A DNA stretch of 64,000 bases from Cupriavidus pauculus (GTDB lineage: Bacteria; Pseudomonadota; Gammaproteobacteria; Burkholderiales; Burkholderiaceae): positions 124,001 to 188,000 of the forward strand of contig NZ_VZOW01000004.1 of the NCBI RefSeq assembly GCF_008801835.1, written 5' to 3'. Positions within the stretch are counted from its first letter, which is position 1. Every line of letters starts with the position of its first letter. The notes under the pieces are model-generated. The model was given only the letters and a program-made list of their open reading frames with translations. It searched no databases and was not told where the DNA came from. Positions 25,905 through 34,015 of the stretch are shown in pieces. The position numbers and the translations under genes were made by a program.

Positions 25905-26698
25905 GCGAAGAGAATCCGCAGGAGCCGACGCTGCTGGTAACGCGAGACGATGGGATTGCCACCATCGTCCTCAATCGTCCCGCCAAACTCAATGCCTTCA
26001 CGCTCGACATGTGGCGCCAGCTGGGCGACGCGTTTCGCGCGCTGTCCGCCGACGACACGGTGCGCTGCGTGATCGTGCGCGGCGCTGGCGAGAAGGCGTT
26101 TTCTCCAGGCAACGACATCGGCGAGTTTGCCACGGCGCGCTCGAACAAGGCGCAGGCCGTGGCCTATGGTGCGGTGATGCATGCCACGGCGCAGGCCATG
26201 CTCGATTGCCCGCATCCCGTGGTGGCGCAGATCCATGGCATCTGCGTCGGCGGCGGCCTGGAAGTGGCGGCGATGGCCGACCTGCGCATCTGCGGAAAAG
26301 GCAGCCGTTTCGGCGCGCCGATCAAGAACCTCGGGCTCGTGATGGCGCATGCCGAGATGGCGCCGCTGATCGGCCTGATCGGCACCTCGCGCACGCTTGA
26401 GCTGCTGTTCGAGGGACGCATCGTCGATGCCGAAGAAGCGCTGGCGATGGGACTGGTGTCGCGCGTGGTGCCGGACGACCGCGTGGCTGACGAGGCGCGC
26501 GCCACCGCCATGCGCATTGCGGCGGGCGCACCGCTGGTGGCGCGCTGGCACAAGAAATTTGCGAGGCAACTGGCGGCTGGCCAGCCATTGTCGCCGGCCG
26601 ATATCGACGAGGCGTTCGACTGTTTCGACACCGAGGATTTTCGCACCGGATATCGCGCGTTCCTGGCCAAGGAAACGCCCCGGTTCAACGGCCGCTGA
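25901..26698 (+). CDS. Enoyl-CoA hydratase/isomerase (crotonase) family protein
   Basis: 265 residues. Crotonase oxyanion-hole elements are present: AFSPGNDI (residues 67-73) and GICVGGGLEVAAMADLRI (113-130). Glu121 matches catalytic Glu144 of rat hydratase, but the second catalytic glutamate (FGQPE in rat) is replaced: here FGAPI, Ile141. So classical hydration is doubtful and the reaction may be isomerisation, decarboxylation or another enolate chemistry. It is coupled by ATGA overlap to tctA and followed by a CoA-transferase, so it probably acts on the CoA thioester of the imported acid. Confidence 0.88.
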   Translation: MSEENPQEPTLLVTRDDGIATIVLNRPAKLNAFTLDMWRQLGDAFRALSADDTVRCVIVRGAGEKAFSPGNDIGEFATARSNKAQAVAYGAVMHATAQAMLDCPHPVVAQIHGICVGGGLEVAAMADLRICGKGSRFGAPIKNLGLVMAHAEMAPLIGLIGTSRTLELLFEGRIVDAEEALAMGLVSRVVPDDRVADEARATAMRIAAGAPLVARWHKKFARQLAAGQPLSPADIDEAFDCFDTEDFRTGYRAFLAKETPRFNGR

Positions 26699-26721
26699 TG
26701 CGCGCCCTGAAAGGAATACCG

Positions 26722-27987
26722 ATGTCCGCAGCCACTTCCGCTACTTCCGCCACTTCCGTGCAGCACGGCGCATTGTCGGGTTTGCGCGTGCTGGAGCTCG
26801 CCCAGATCATGGCCGGGCCGACCTGCGGCATGATGCTGGCCGATCTGGGCGCCGATGTGATCAAGATCGAGAAGATCGACGGCGGCGACGATGCACGCGG
26901 TTATCGCGAGCCCACCATCCAGGGCGTCTCGGCGCCGTTCCTGATGCTGAACCGCAACAAGCGCGGCATTGCATTGGACCTGAAGCAGCCGGAGGGCCGC
27001 GAGGTGTTCCTGCGCATGGTGCGCAACGCCGACGTAGTGATCGAAAACTTCCGCAAGGGCACGCTGGAAAAGCTCGGGCTCGGCTACGACACGCTGTCGC
27101 AGGAGAATCCGGGCCTGATCTACTGCGCGATTTCCGGCTACGGCCGCACCGGCCCCTTTGCCGACAAGGGCGGCTTCGATCTGATTGCGCAGGGCTTTAC
27201 CGGGCTGATGAGCATCACGGGCGAAGAGGGTGGCCCGCCCTTGCGTACCGGTAATTCGATTGCCGATATCAACGCGGGGCTGCTGGCGGCGTTCGGCATT
27301 CTGGCTGCCTACCAGCATCGGCAAAAGACCGGTCGCGGACAGGTGGTGGAAACGTCGCTGATAGAGGCCGGGCTGCAGCAGCTGTACTGGCATGCGGCGA
27401 TTCATTTCGCCACCGGCGAATCGCCGGGGCCAAGCGGATCGGCGCATGTGCTGGCAACCCCGTACCAGGCATTTCCGACCCAGGACGGGCACATCATTGT
27501 GGGCGGCGCCAACGAGAAGAACTGGGCGCGCATCGCGCAGGTGCTGGGCCATCCCGAATGGATCGACGATCCACGCTATCGCCTGAATGCCGATCGCATG
27601 CGTCATCGCGATACGCTCCTGCCGGCGATGGCCGCGATCCTGCAAACGCAGTCGTCGGCGCACTGGCTCGCGGCGTTCGATGCCGCGGGCGTGCCGGCAG
27701 GTCCGGTGCACTCGATTGGCGAGGCGCTGAATCATCCGCAGACGCTGGCGCGCGGCATGGTGGTACGCCAGCAGCATCCGGAGGCGGGGCCGATCCGCAC
27801 GCTTGGCCTGCCGATCCAGCTATCGGAAACGCCGGCGCAATATCATCGCCCGTCGCCGCGGCTCGGCGAACATACGCGCGCGTTGCTGGCGGAATGCGGC
27901 TATGCGGAAGCGGAGATCGATGCGATGCTGCGCGCCGGCGTGGTGGCCGAAGCAGCCGCCGCGGCGTCGGCCGTGGCCGAGGCGTAG
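26722..27987 (+). CDS. CaiB/BaiF family (class III) CoA-transferase
   Basis: 421 residues from ATG 26722 (AAGGA upstream); ATG 26698 is possible and overlaps the previous stop. Family features: GLRVLELAQIMAGPTCGMMLADLGADVIKIE at residues 20-50, the NRNKRGIALDL loop near 78-87, and the nucleophile Asp182 in SIADINAGLLAA. It would move CoA from a donor acyl-CoA to the free carboxylate before the crotonase step. It is the last gene of the operon. Confidence 0.92.
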   Translation: MSAATSATSATSVQHGALSGLRVLELAQIMAGPTCGMMLADLGADVIKIEKIDGGDDARGYREPTIQGVSAPFLMLNRNKRGIALDLKQPEGREVFLRMVRNADVVIENFRKGTLEKLGLGYDTLSQENPGLIYCAISGYGRTGPFADKGGFDLIAQGFTGLMSITGEEGGPPLRTGNSIADINAGLLAAFGILAAYQHRQKTGRGQVVETSLIEAGLQQLYWHAAIHFATGESPGPSGSAHVLATPYQAFPTQDGHIIVGGANEKNWARIAQVLGHPEWIDDPRYRLNADRMRHRDTLLPAMAAILQTQSSAHWLAAFDAAGVPAGPVHSIGEALNHPQTLARGMVVRQQHPEAGPIRTLGLPIQLSETPAQYHRPSPRLGEHTRALLAECGYAEAEIDAMLRAGVVAEAAAAASAVAEA

Positions 27988-28043
27988 CACACGCGGTGTG
28001 ACGGCGCGCGGCGCGGGGCCGCGCGCTTCAATCGACGTAGACT

Positions 28044-28661
28044 TCAGTCGACGTAGAACAGGATGCTGATGAACTGGCAGATGCTGCCGGCCAGCACGAA
28101 CAGGTGCCAGATGCCGTGGAAGTGCCGCACCTTTTCGTCGAACAGGAAGAAGCCGATGCCGGCGGTGTAGATCGCGCCGCCGGCTACCAGCCAGTACAGC
28201 CCCGCCGCCGGCAGCGCGGCTGTCAACGGGCCGAACGCGAACAGCACCAGCCAGCCCATGATCACGTAGATCGACAACGACAGCACCCGCGTGCGATGAC
28301 CCACCCACAGTTCCTGGACGATGCCGATGGCCGCCAGCCCCCAGTTGATGCCGAATAGCGTCCATCCCCACGGTCCGCGCAATGTGACCAGTGCGAATGG
28401 CGTATAGCTGCCGGCAATCAGCAGGTAGATCGCGCAATAGTCGAGCCGCCGGAAGATGTCCTTGGCCGGCCCGCGCACGCTGTGATAGATGGTGGAAATC
28501 GTGTAGAGCAGCACCAGCGTGGTGCCGTAGACCACGGAGCTGACCACCTTCCAGGCGTCGTGATAGAGCGCCGACGAGGTGACCAGCACCGCCATGCCGG
28601 CAGCGGCAAGCACCGCTCCGGCCAGATGACTGTATCCATTGAACCGTTCGCCGCGATACAT
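28044..28661 (-). CDS. Hemolysin III/PAQR family membrane protein
   Basis: 205 residues from ATG 28661 (start MYRGERFNGYSH, with GGAG about eight bases upstream); ATG 28706 would add 15. Seven hydrophobic helices and the conserved histidine/aspartate metal site pattern: SSALYHDAW, TISTIYHSV, DYCAIYLLIAGSYTPF and RHFHGIWHLFVLAGS. The family (YqfA/HlyIII) is of uncertain bacterial function, related to eukaryotic adiponectin receptors. It stands alone. Confidence 0.88.
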   Translation of the reverse strand: MYRGERFNGYSHLAGAVLAAAGMAVLVTSSALYHDAWKVVSSVVYGTTLVLLYTISTIYHSVRGPAKDIFRRLDYCAIYLLIAGSYTPFALVTLRGPWGWTLFGINWGLAAIGIVQELWVGHRTRVLSLSIYVIMGWLVLFAFGPLTAALPAAGLYWLVAGGAIYTAGIGFFLFDEKVRHFHGIWHLFVLAGSICQFISILFYVD

Positions 28662-28991
28662 CCCGAAAGCTCCGTGTGCGTGTTTGGCCAGCGGGCATTC
28701 TGGCATGAATCGCGCAGATAACGCGTCATTGCCTGCAGTTGCAGGGTTATTTCATTGACTGGACATGCTTGAGGGTCCGTGCGTTAGCGGTTTTGGCTGC
28801 CGCATCTACGTAGTGCACGCCTTGATTTCGCACAAAAGCGGGCTGAGATCCGTCGCAAACACACGCCACAGTGCGAACGTGAAATCTTGTGAAGCGCGCC
28901 GAAGGCGTCTTGCTTTTGGGCAGGTCATCATCTTTCATGAAACTTCCGCCCGAAGTTTCCCCATCAACCGTCAAGTCAAGGAGTACCCATC
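28662..28991. other. Divergent intergenic region
   Basis: No gene or clear regulatory site found. It carries the promoters of the hemolysin III and hydrolase genes, but I could not pick them out; AGTCAAGGAG precedes the hydrolase start as its ribosome binding site. Confidence 0.4.
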
Positions 28992-29813
28992 ATGCCCTTT
29001 GTGACAGCCAAGGATGGCACCGAGATTTTCTACAAGGATTGGGGCAAGGGCCGCCCGATCGTGTTCTCCCATGGCTGGCCGCTTTCCAGCGACGCGTGGG
29101 ATGCGCAGCTGCAGTTCTTCCTGCTGCAGGGCTTCCGTGTGATCGCGCATGATCGCCGCGGCCATGGCCGCTCGGGCCAGCCGTCCGACGGCAACAACAT
29201 GGATACCTATGCCGATGACCTGGCCGCCGTGCTGGACAAGCTCGACGTGCGCGACGCCGCGCTGGTCGGCCATTCCACGGGCGGCGGCGAAGTGGCGCAC
29301 TACATCGGCCGCCATGGCACCAAGCGCGTGTCGCAGGCCGTGCTGATCGGCGCAGTACCGCCGCAAATGTTGAAGACCGCCACCAATCCTGGCGGCCTGC
29401 CGATCGACGTGTTCGACGGCATCCGCAAGGGCGTGGCGGAAAACCGCTCGCAGTTCTATCGCGATCTGGCCATGCCGTTCCACGGCTACAACCGGCCGGG
29501 CGCAAAGCCGGTGCAAGGCACCATCGATGCCTTCTGGTTGCAGGGCATGAGCGGCGGCCTCAAGGGCCAGTACGAGTGCATCAAGGAATTTTCCGAGGTC
29601 GATTACACCGAGGACCTGAAGAAGATCGACGTTCCCACGCTGATCCTGCACGGCGAGGATGACCAGATCGTGCCAATCGACAATGCCGGCCGCCTGTCGG
29701 CCAAGATCGTCAAGAACGCGGTGCTGAAGACCTATCCCGGTTTTTCGCATGGGATGTGCGCGGTCAATGCCGATGTCATCAACGCCGATCTGCTGGCGTT
29801 CTTCAAGAAATAG
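28992..29813 (+). CDS. Alpha/beta hydrolase, cofactor-free chloroperoxidase/esterase type
   Basis: 273 residues, no signal peptide, the typical length of non-haem haloperoxidases. HGWP oxyanion element (residues 26-29), [11 protein letters not shown], nucleophile serine in GHSTGG (near 96-101), acid in GEDDQIVP and histidine in GFSHGM. Members hydrolyse esters and, with peroxide and an organic acid, form peracids that halogenate. A Shine-Dalgarno AAGGAG lies seven bases upstream. Monocistronic; physiological substrate unknown. Confidence 0.88.
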   Translation: MPFVTAKDGTEIFYKDWGKGRPIVFSHGWPLSSDAWDAQLQFFLLQGFRVIAHDRRGHGRSGQPSDGNNMDTYADDLAAVLDKLDVRDAALVGHSTGGGEVAHYIGRHGTKRVSQAVLIGAVPPQMLKTATNPGGLPIDVFDGIRKGVAENRSQFYRDLAMPFHGYNRPGAKPVQGTIDAFWLQGMSGGLKGQYECIKEFSEVDYTEDLKKIDVPTLILHGEDDQIVPIDNAGRLSAKIVKNAVLKTYPGFSHGMCAVNADVINADLLAFFKK

Positions 29814-30129
29814 TTTCCGGATGTAACCGCCGCGCGCGCCCGGCAGCGGGCCGCGCACGGCGTTCCCGCCTCGTCTCGCCTCCCATCCCTATAACCACCA
29901 CGCGCGAATATCATCCGCGTGTTGCGTTTTCCATCGTTCCTCTCAACTTCAAACGGGCATTTTGCGTCACATAGTTGACACATCAACGCTGAAGACTGCG
30001 CGTCTTGCCGGATCCACCCCCCGGCGCCACAGGTGTCCATCCAGGCAGCATTGGAGAACCCAGAACGCGGCCGAGCGCGCAGGGCATCTTGTAGTCGTCG
30101 CACTCGGCCGCCGTCCCGGACCAGGAACC
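29814..30129. other. Intergenic region with a weak terminator-like repeat
   Basis: CACGCG (29899-29904) and CGCGTG (29916-29921) form a 6-bp stem before a T-rich stretch and may end the hydrolase transcript. TTGACA at 29975-29980 is a good -35 hexamer but I see no matching -10. Nothing else recognised. Confidence 0.35.
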
Positions 30130-30330
30130 ATGAAAACCAACACACCCGATTTCTTGCGGATCGGCAGACCTGCGCTACGCGCCGGCCTGCTGTGTCTGGC
30201 CCTGCTGCTGAGCGCTTGCGGCGGCGATGACAACAACGCCCCGCCGCCAGCCGACGGCAACGGCAATGGCGGCAACGGCGACGGCAAGCCCGCGGCCTGC
30301 GCCACGGCGCGCTGCGCGCCGGCGCCCTGA
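30130..30330 (+). CDS. Small putative lipoprotein
   Basis: 66 residues from ATG 30130 (AGGA upstream). Basic N-terminus, hydrophobic core and a lipobox LLSAC give a lipoprotein of only about 33 mature residues, rich in Gly, Asn and Asp, with two cysteines in its tail (AACATARCAPAP). It lies 82 bases before the phospholipase gene and may be co-transcribed. No family recognised. Confidence 0.55.
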   Translation: MKTNTPDFLRIGRPALRAGLLCLALLLSACGGDDNNAPPPADGNGNGGNGDGKPAACATARCAPAP

Positions 30331-30412
30331 TGCGCGCCGCGCTATCCATCCATCGCCGCGCAATCCAACGATTGCCGCACCGCACGACTCCCATCCAATC
30401 CGCAGATCAGGC

Positions 30413-32608
30413 ATGACATTCAATCCATCCAAGCGCAAGTTCCTGCGCAACTCGCTCGGCACGGCAGCGGCCGCCGCCACGCTTGCTTCGTTCCCGCCCA
30501 GCATTCGCCGCGCGCTGGCCATCGAAGCCAATAACGCCACCGGCACCATCCAGGACGTCAAGCACGTGGTGCTGCTGATGCTGGAAAACCGCGCGTTCGA
30601 CAGCTACTTCGGCACATTCCAAGGCGTGCGCGGCTACGGCGACCGCTTTGGCATCCCACTGGCCAACGGCAAGAACGTCTTCTACCAGACCGATGCCAGC
30701 GGCAACACCATCACGCCCTATCGGCTCGATGCGATGCTCGGCAACGCGCAGCGCGCGGGCGGTACGCCGCACACCTGGCCCGATGCACAGAACGCGTGGG
30801 ATCACGGCCGCATGAACCGCTGGCCGGTGGCCAAGAACCGGCTGTCGATGGGCTATTACGACACCGCGGAAGTGCCGTTCCAGCGCGCGCTGGCCGACGC
30901 CTTCACGTTGTGCGACGCGTATCACTGCTCGATGCACACCGGCACGATTCCGAATCGCCTGTTCTACTGGACCGGCACCAACGGCCCCAGCGGCGCCAAC
31001 GTGGCGGCCCTCATCAACGAGTTCAACGACGGCAACGATGTCGGACCCTCGACCGACGGCTGGACGTGGCAGACCTATGCCGATCGGCTGGTCGAAGCGG
31101 GCGTGAGCTGGAAGGTCTACCAGAGCCTGGCCGACAACTACGGCTGCAACGAGATGATGAGTTTCCGTCATTGGCGCGCCGCGATGGAAGCGATGCCCGT
31201 GGCGCGCCGTCCGGTGGCGCTGCCCGGCATTTCGCCAGTCTACGATCCGGCCATCGACGACCCGCTGAGCCCGCTGGCGCGCGGCTTTGCCAACACGATG
31301 CCCGACGGCTTCCTGCAATCGTTCCGCGACGACGCGCAGAACGGCACGCTGCCCGCCGTGTCGTGGATCATCGCGCCGTCGACGTACAGCGAACACCCGG
31401 GGCCTTCCAGTCCCGCGCAGGGCGGCTGGTATGTGCAGCAGGTGCTCGATGCGCTGACCGCCAATCCGGAAGTCTTCAGCAAGACGGTCCTGTTGATCAA
31501 CTATGACGAGAACGACGGCTTCTTCGACCACTTGCCGCCGCCTTCCGCGCCGTCGCGCAATGCCGACGGATCGCTGGCCGGTGCCAGTACGCTGTCCGAT
31601 GCCGATATGGCCTTCGAGTATTTCAACTACACGCCGGCCAGCGCAAAGCAGCCGGCGATGGACGGCAAGCCGTTCGGACCCGGTCCGCGCGTGCCGTTGT
31701 GGGTGATCTCGCCATGGAGCCGCGGCGGCTGGGTCAATTCGCAGACCTTCGATCACACCTCGACGCTGCTTTTCCTGGAAAAACGTTTCGGCGTGAAGGA
31801 GCCGCAGATCGGCGCGTACCGTCGCGCGGTGTGCGGCGACCTGACGTCGGCGTTCAACTTCGTCAATCCCAACAACGACCAGTTGCCGACGATGGCCGGA
31901 CGATCGACCAAGGTGGCGGTCGACACGCTGGCCGTCACGCAGAAAGCGCTGGCGGCCATTCCGGTGCCCGCCACGCCGGCCGCGCCGTCACAGCAGACCG
32001 GCGCGCGGCCGTCGCGCGCGCTGCCATATGAACTGCATACCACGTCGCGCGCCGACGCCGGCGGCAACACGGTCACACTGATGTTTGCCAACAGCGGCAC
32101 GGCGGGCGCCGTGTTCCACGTCTACGACAAGCTGCATCTCGACGCCATTCCCCGCCGCTATGTGGTGGAGGCTGGCAAGAGCCTGGACGGTGTGTGGAAT
32201 GTGGCGGCGGACGGCGGCAAGTACGATCTGTGGGTGCTCGGCCCGAACGGCTATCACCGTGAATTCATCGGCGATCTGAACGAGCAGTCGGCCGCGGGTG
32301 GCGCGGAGATCCAGGTCTGCTATGCGCCGTGCGATCCGCCGCAACTGCAGGTCAAGCTGTATAACCGCAGCGACAAGCCCTGCCGGTTCGCGGTGACCGC
32401 GCAGGCGTACCGCAGCGACGGACCGTGGACGCTTAGCGTCGCGCCGGGCCAGATCGGCGAGCTCAGCTGGACCCTGGGCGACAGCGGCAACTGGTACGAC
32501 TTCGCGGTGGCCTGCGATCTCGCGCCGTCATGGCGCCGCCGCATCGCGGGACGCATCGAAACCGGCAAGGACACGGTCAGCGATCCGGCGATGGGGCTGG
32601 TGGGATGA
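30413..32608 (+). CDS. Phosphocholine-specific phospholipase C (non-haemolytic PlcN type)
   Basis: 731 residues. Twin-arginine-like export signal (KRKFLRNS, residues 8-15) and a long hydrophobic region to about residue 38. The phosphoesterase domain has the family motifs VVLLMLENRAFDSYFG (near 52-67), DAYHCSMHTGTIPNR and NYDENDGFFDHLPPP. Two C-terminal DUF756 repeats run from about 540 to 725. It cleaves phosphatidylcholine or sphingomyelin to release phosphocholine, usually under phosphate limitation; I see no Pho box. A longer upstream frame lacks the signal peptide at its start and is rejected. Confidence 0.92.
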   Translation: MTFNPSKRKFLRNSLGTAAAAATLASFPPSIRRALAIEANNATGTIQDVKHVVLLMLENRAFDSYFGTFQGVRGYGDRFGIPLANGKNVFYQTDASGNTITPYRLDAMLGNAQRAGGTPHTWPDAQNAWDHGRMNRWPVAKNRLSMGYYDTAEVPFQRALADAFTLCDAYHCSMHTGTIPNRLFYWTGTNGPSGANVAALINEFNDGNDVGPSTDGWTWQTYADRLVEAGVSWKVYQSLADNYGCNEMMSFRHWRAAMEAMPVARRPVALPGISPVYDPAIDDPLSPLARGFANTMPDGFLQSFRDDAQNGTLPAVSWIIAPSTYSEHPGPSSPAQGGWYVQQVLDALTANPEVFSKTVLLINYDENDGFFDHLPPPSAPSRNADGSLAGASTLSDADMAFEYFNYTPASAKQPAMDGKPFGPGPRVPLWVISPWSRGGWVNSQTFDHTSTLLFLEKRFGVKEPQIGAYRRAVCGDLTSAFNFVNPNNDQLPTMAGRSTKVAVDTLAVTQKALAAIPVPATPAAPSQQTGARPSRALPYELHTTSRADAGGNTVTLMFANSGTAGAVFHVYDKLHLDAIPRRYVVEAGKSLDGVWNVAADGGKYDLWVLGPNGYHREFIGDLNEQSAAGGAEIQVCYAPCDPPQLQVKLYNRSDKPCRFAVTAQAYRSDGPWTLSVAPGQIGELSWTLGDSGNWYDFAVACDLAPSWRRRIAGRIETGKDTVSDPAMGLVG

Positions 32609-32732
32609 TCGGGCGGCGCGCGGCGTGACGCATCGCCGGCCGGCATATGGCGTGTACACTTGCCGGCTGGCGCGCACAGCCGCTTTACGCGTGCGGCGCG
32701 CCGCTCCCGAGAACCCGACACGACGGAATTCC

Positions 32733-33128
32733 ATGAAGAAAATTTCCTTGCTCCTCGCGGCTGTTGCACTGATGGCTTCGGGTATCGCTGCTGCCGAAAC
32801 GCTGCCTTCGGGCGTGGTGATCGACACCGTGACCAAAGGTACCGGCGCGTCGCCGAAAGCGTCCGACACCGTGAAGGTGCACTATCGCGGCACGCTGACC
32901 GACGGCACCGAGTTCGACAGCTCGTACAAGCGCGGCCAGCCGATTTCGTTCCCGTTGAATCGCGTGATTCCGTGCTGGACCGAAGGCGTGCAGAAAATGC
33001 AGGTCGGCGGCAAGGCCAAACTGACCTGCCCGGCCGCCACGGCCTATGGCGCGCGCGGCGTGCCGGGCACGATTCCTCCCAACGCGACGCTCAACTTCGA
33101 AGTAGAACTGCTGGGTATCGGCGGCTGA
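32733..33128 (+). CDS. Periplasmic FKBP-type peptidyl-prolyl cis-trans isomerase
   Basis: 131 residues: a signal peptide (to IAAAETL, about residue 21) and one minimal FKBP domain. The binding pocket is conserved: VHYRGTL, DGTEFDSSYKRG, FPLNRVIPCWTEG (pocket Trp), AYGARGVPGTIPPNATLNFEVEL. It catalyses X-Pro isomerisation in periplasmic protein folding. Start at ATG 32733 because it is directly followed by the signal peptide. Monocistronic or read through into the TauE gene 137 bases on. Confidence 0.92.
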   Translation: MKKISLLLAAVALMASGIAAAETLPSGVVIDTVTKGTGASPKASDTVKVHYRGTLTDGTEFDSSYKRGQPISFPLNRVIPCWTEGVQKMQVGGKAKLTCPAATAYGARGVPGTIPPNATLNFEVELLGIGG

Positions 33129-33265
33129 CCGACCGAGACCACGGCATGGCGTGACCGGCTGGCTGCGGTCGCGCCCCGCCGTGCTCTGCCGCGCAATGTC
33201 GTGGCAGGGCACGGCGCAAACAACACCAGCAAATCACAACAATAACGACAACTGGACACGCGAAG

Positions 33266-34015
33266 ATGGATCCGGTTTTTTTCATCGTCGCGCTCGGCGC
33301 CATGGTCGCCGGGTTTGTGCAGGGGCTTTCCGGCTTTGCATTCGGCATGGTGGCGATGTCGTTCTGGGCCTGGGGTGTCGAGCCCCACATGGCGGCCGCG
33401 ATGTCGGTCTTCGGATCGCTGACGGGCCAGTTGCTCGCGGCGTTCACGGTCCGGCGCAAATTCCATCTGGCCACGGTGCTGCCGTTCCTGATCGGCGGCG
33501 TGGTCGGCATTCCCATCGGCGTAAGCCTGCTGCCAAAGCTGGACGTCACGCTGTTCAAGCTTTGCCTGGGCTGCGTTCTCGTGATTTTTTGCCCGGTGAT
33601 GCTGTTCTCAACGCGCATTCCGCCGATCCGGCACGGCGGCCGCGTGGCCGACGCTGTAGTCGGCGCCATCGGCGGCATCCTTGGCGGTATCGGCGGCTTC
33701 ACCGGCATTGCGCCGACGCTGTGGTGCACGCTGCGCGGATTCGACAAGGACAAGCAGCGCGTGGTGATCCAGAACTTCAACCTCGGCGCGCTGCTGGTGA
33801 CGATGGGCGTCTATATCGGCACCGGCATGATCACTCGCGACATGCTGCCCATGTTCGCCATCGTCGCGCCCGCCATGCTGATTCCCACCCTGATCGGCAC
33901 GCGCGTCTACATCGGCATCAGCGACCAAACCTTCCGGCGCATCGTGCTGACGCTGCTGACAGGCTCGGGCCTGGCGATGCTGGCGGCGTCAGTGCCGAAA
34001 TTGCTGGGCGGCTAG
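33266..34015 (+). CDS. TauE/SafE family sulfite/organosulfonate exporter
   Basis: 249 residues, about eight hydrophobic helices. The TauE/SafE duplicated pattern is visible: FVQGLSGFAFGMVAMSFWAW in the first half and GAIGGILGGIGGFTGIAPTLW in the second. Members export sulfite, sulfoacetate or other small anions. The stop overlaps the stop of the unknown 787-residue gene on the other strand by four bases. Substrate not assignable from context. Confidence 0.88.
   Translation: MDPVFFIVALGAMVAGFVQGLSGFAFGMVAMSFWAWGVEPHMAAAMSVFGSLTGQLLAAFTVRRKFHLATVLPFLIGGVVGIPIGVSLLPKLDVTLFKLCLGCVLVIFCPVMLFSTRIPPIRHGGRVADAVVGAIGGILGGIGGFTGIAPTLWCTLRGFDKDKQRVVIQNFNLGALLVTMGVYIGTGMITRDMLPMFAIVAPAMLIPTLIGTRVYIGISDQTFRRIVLTLLTGSGLAMLAASVPKLLGG

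Noticed and set aside
29822..29850. GTAACC after the chloroperoxidase gene as another SigF promoter
   Set aside because: No CGAA 16 bases downstream and no gene placed to use it.
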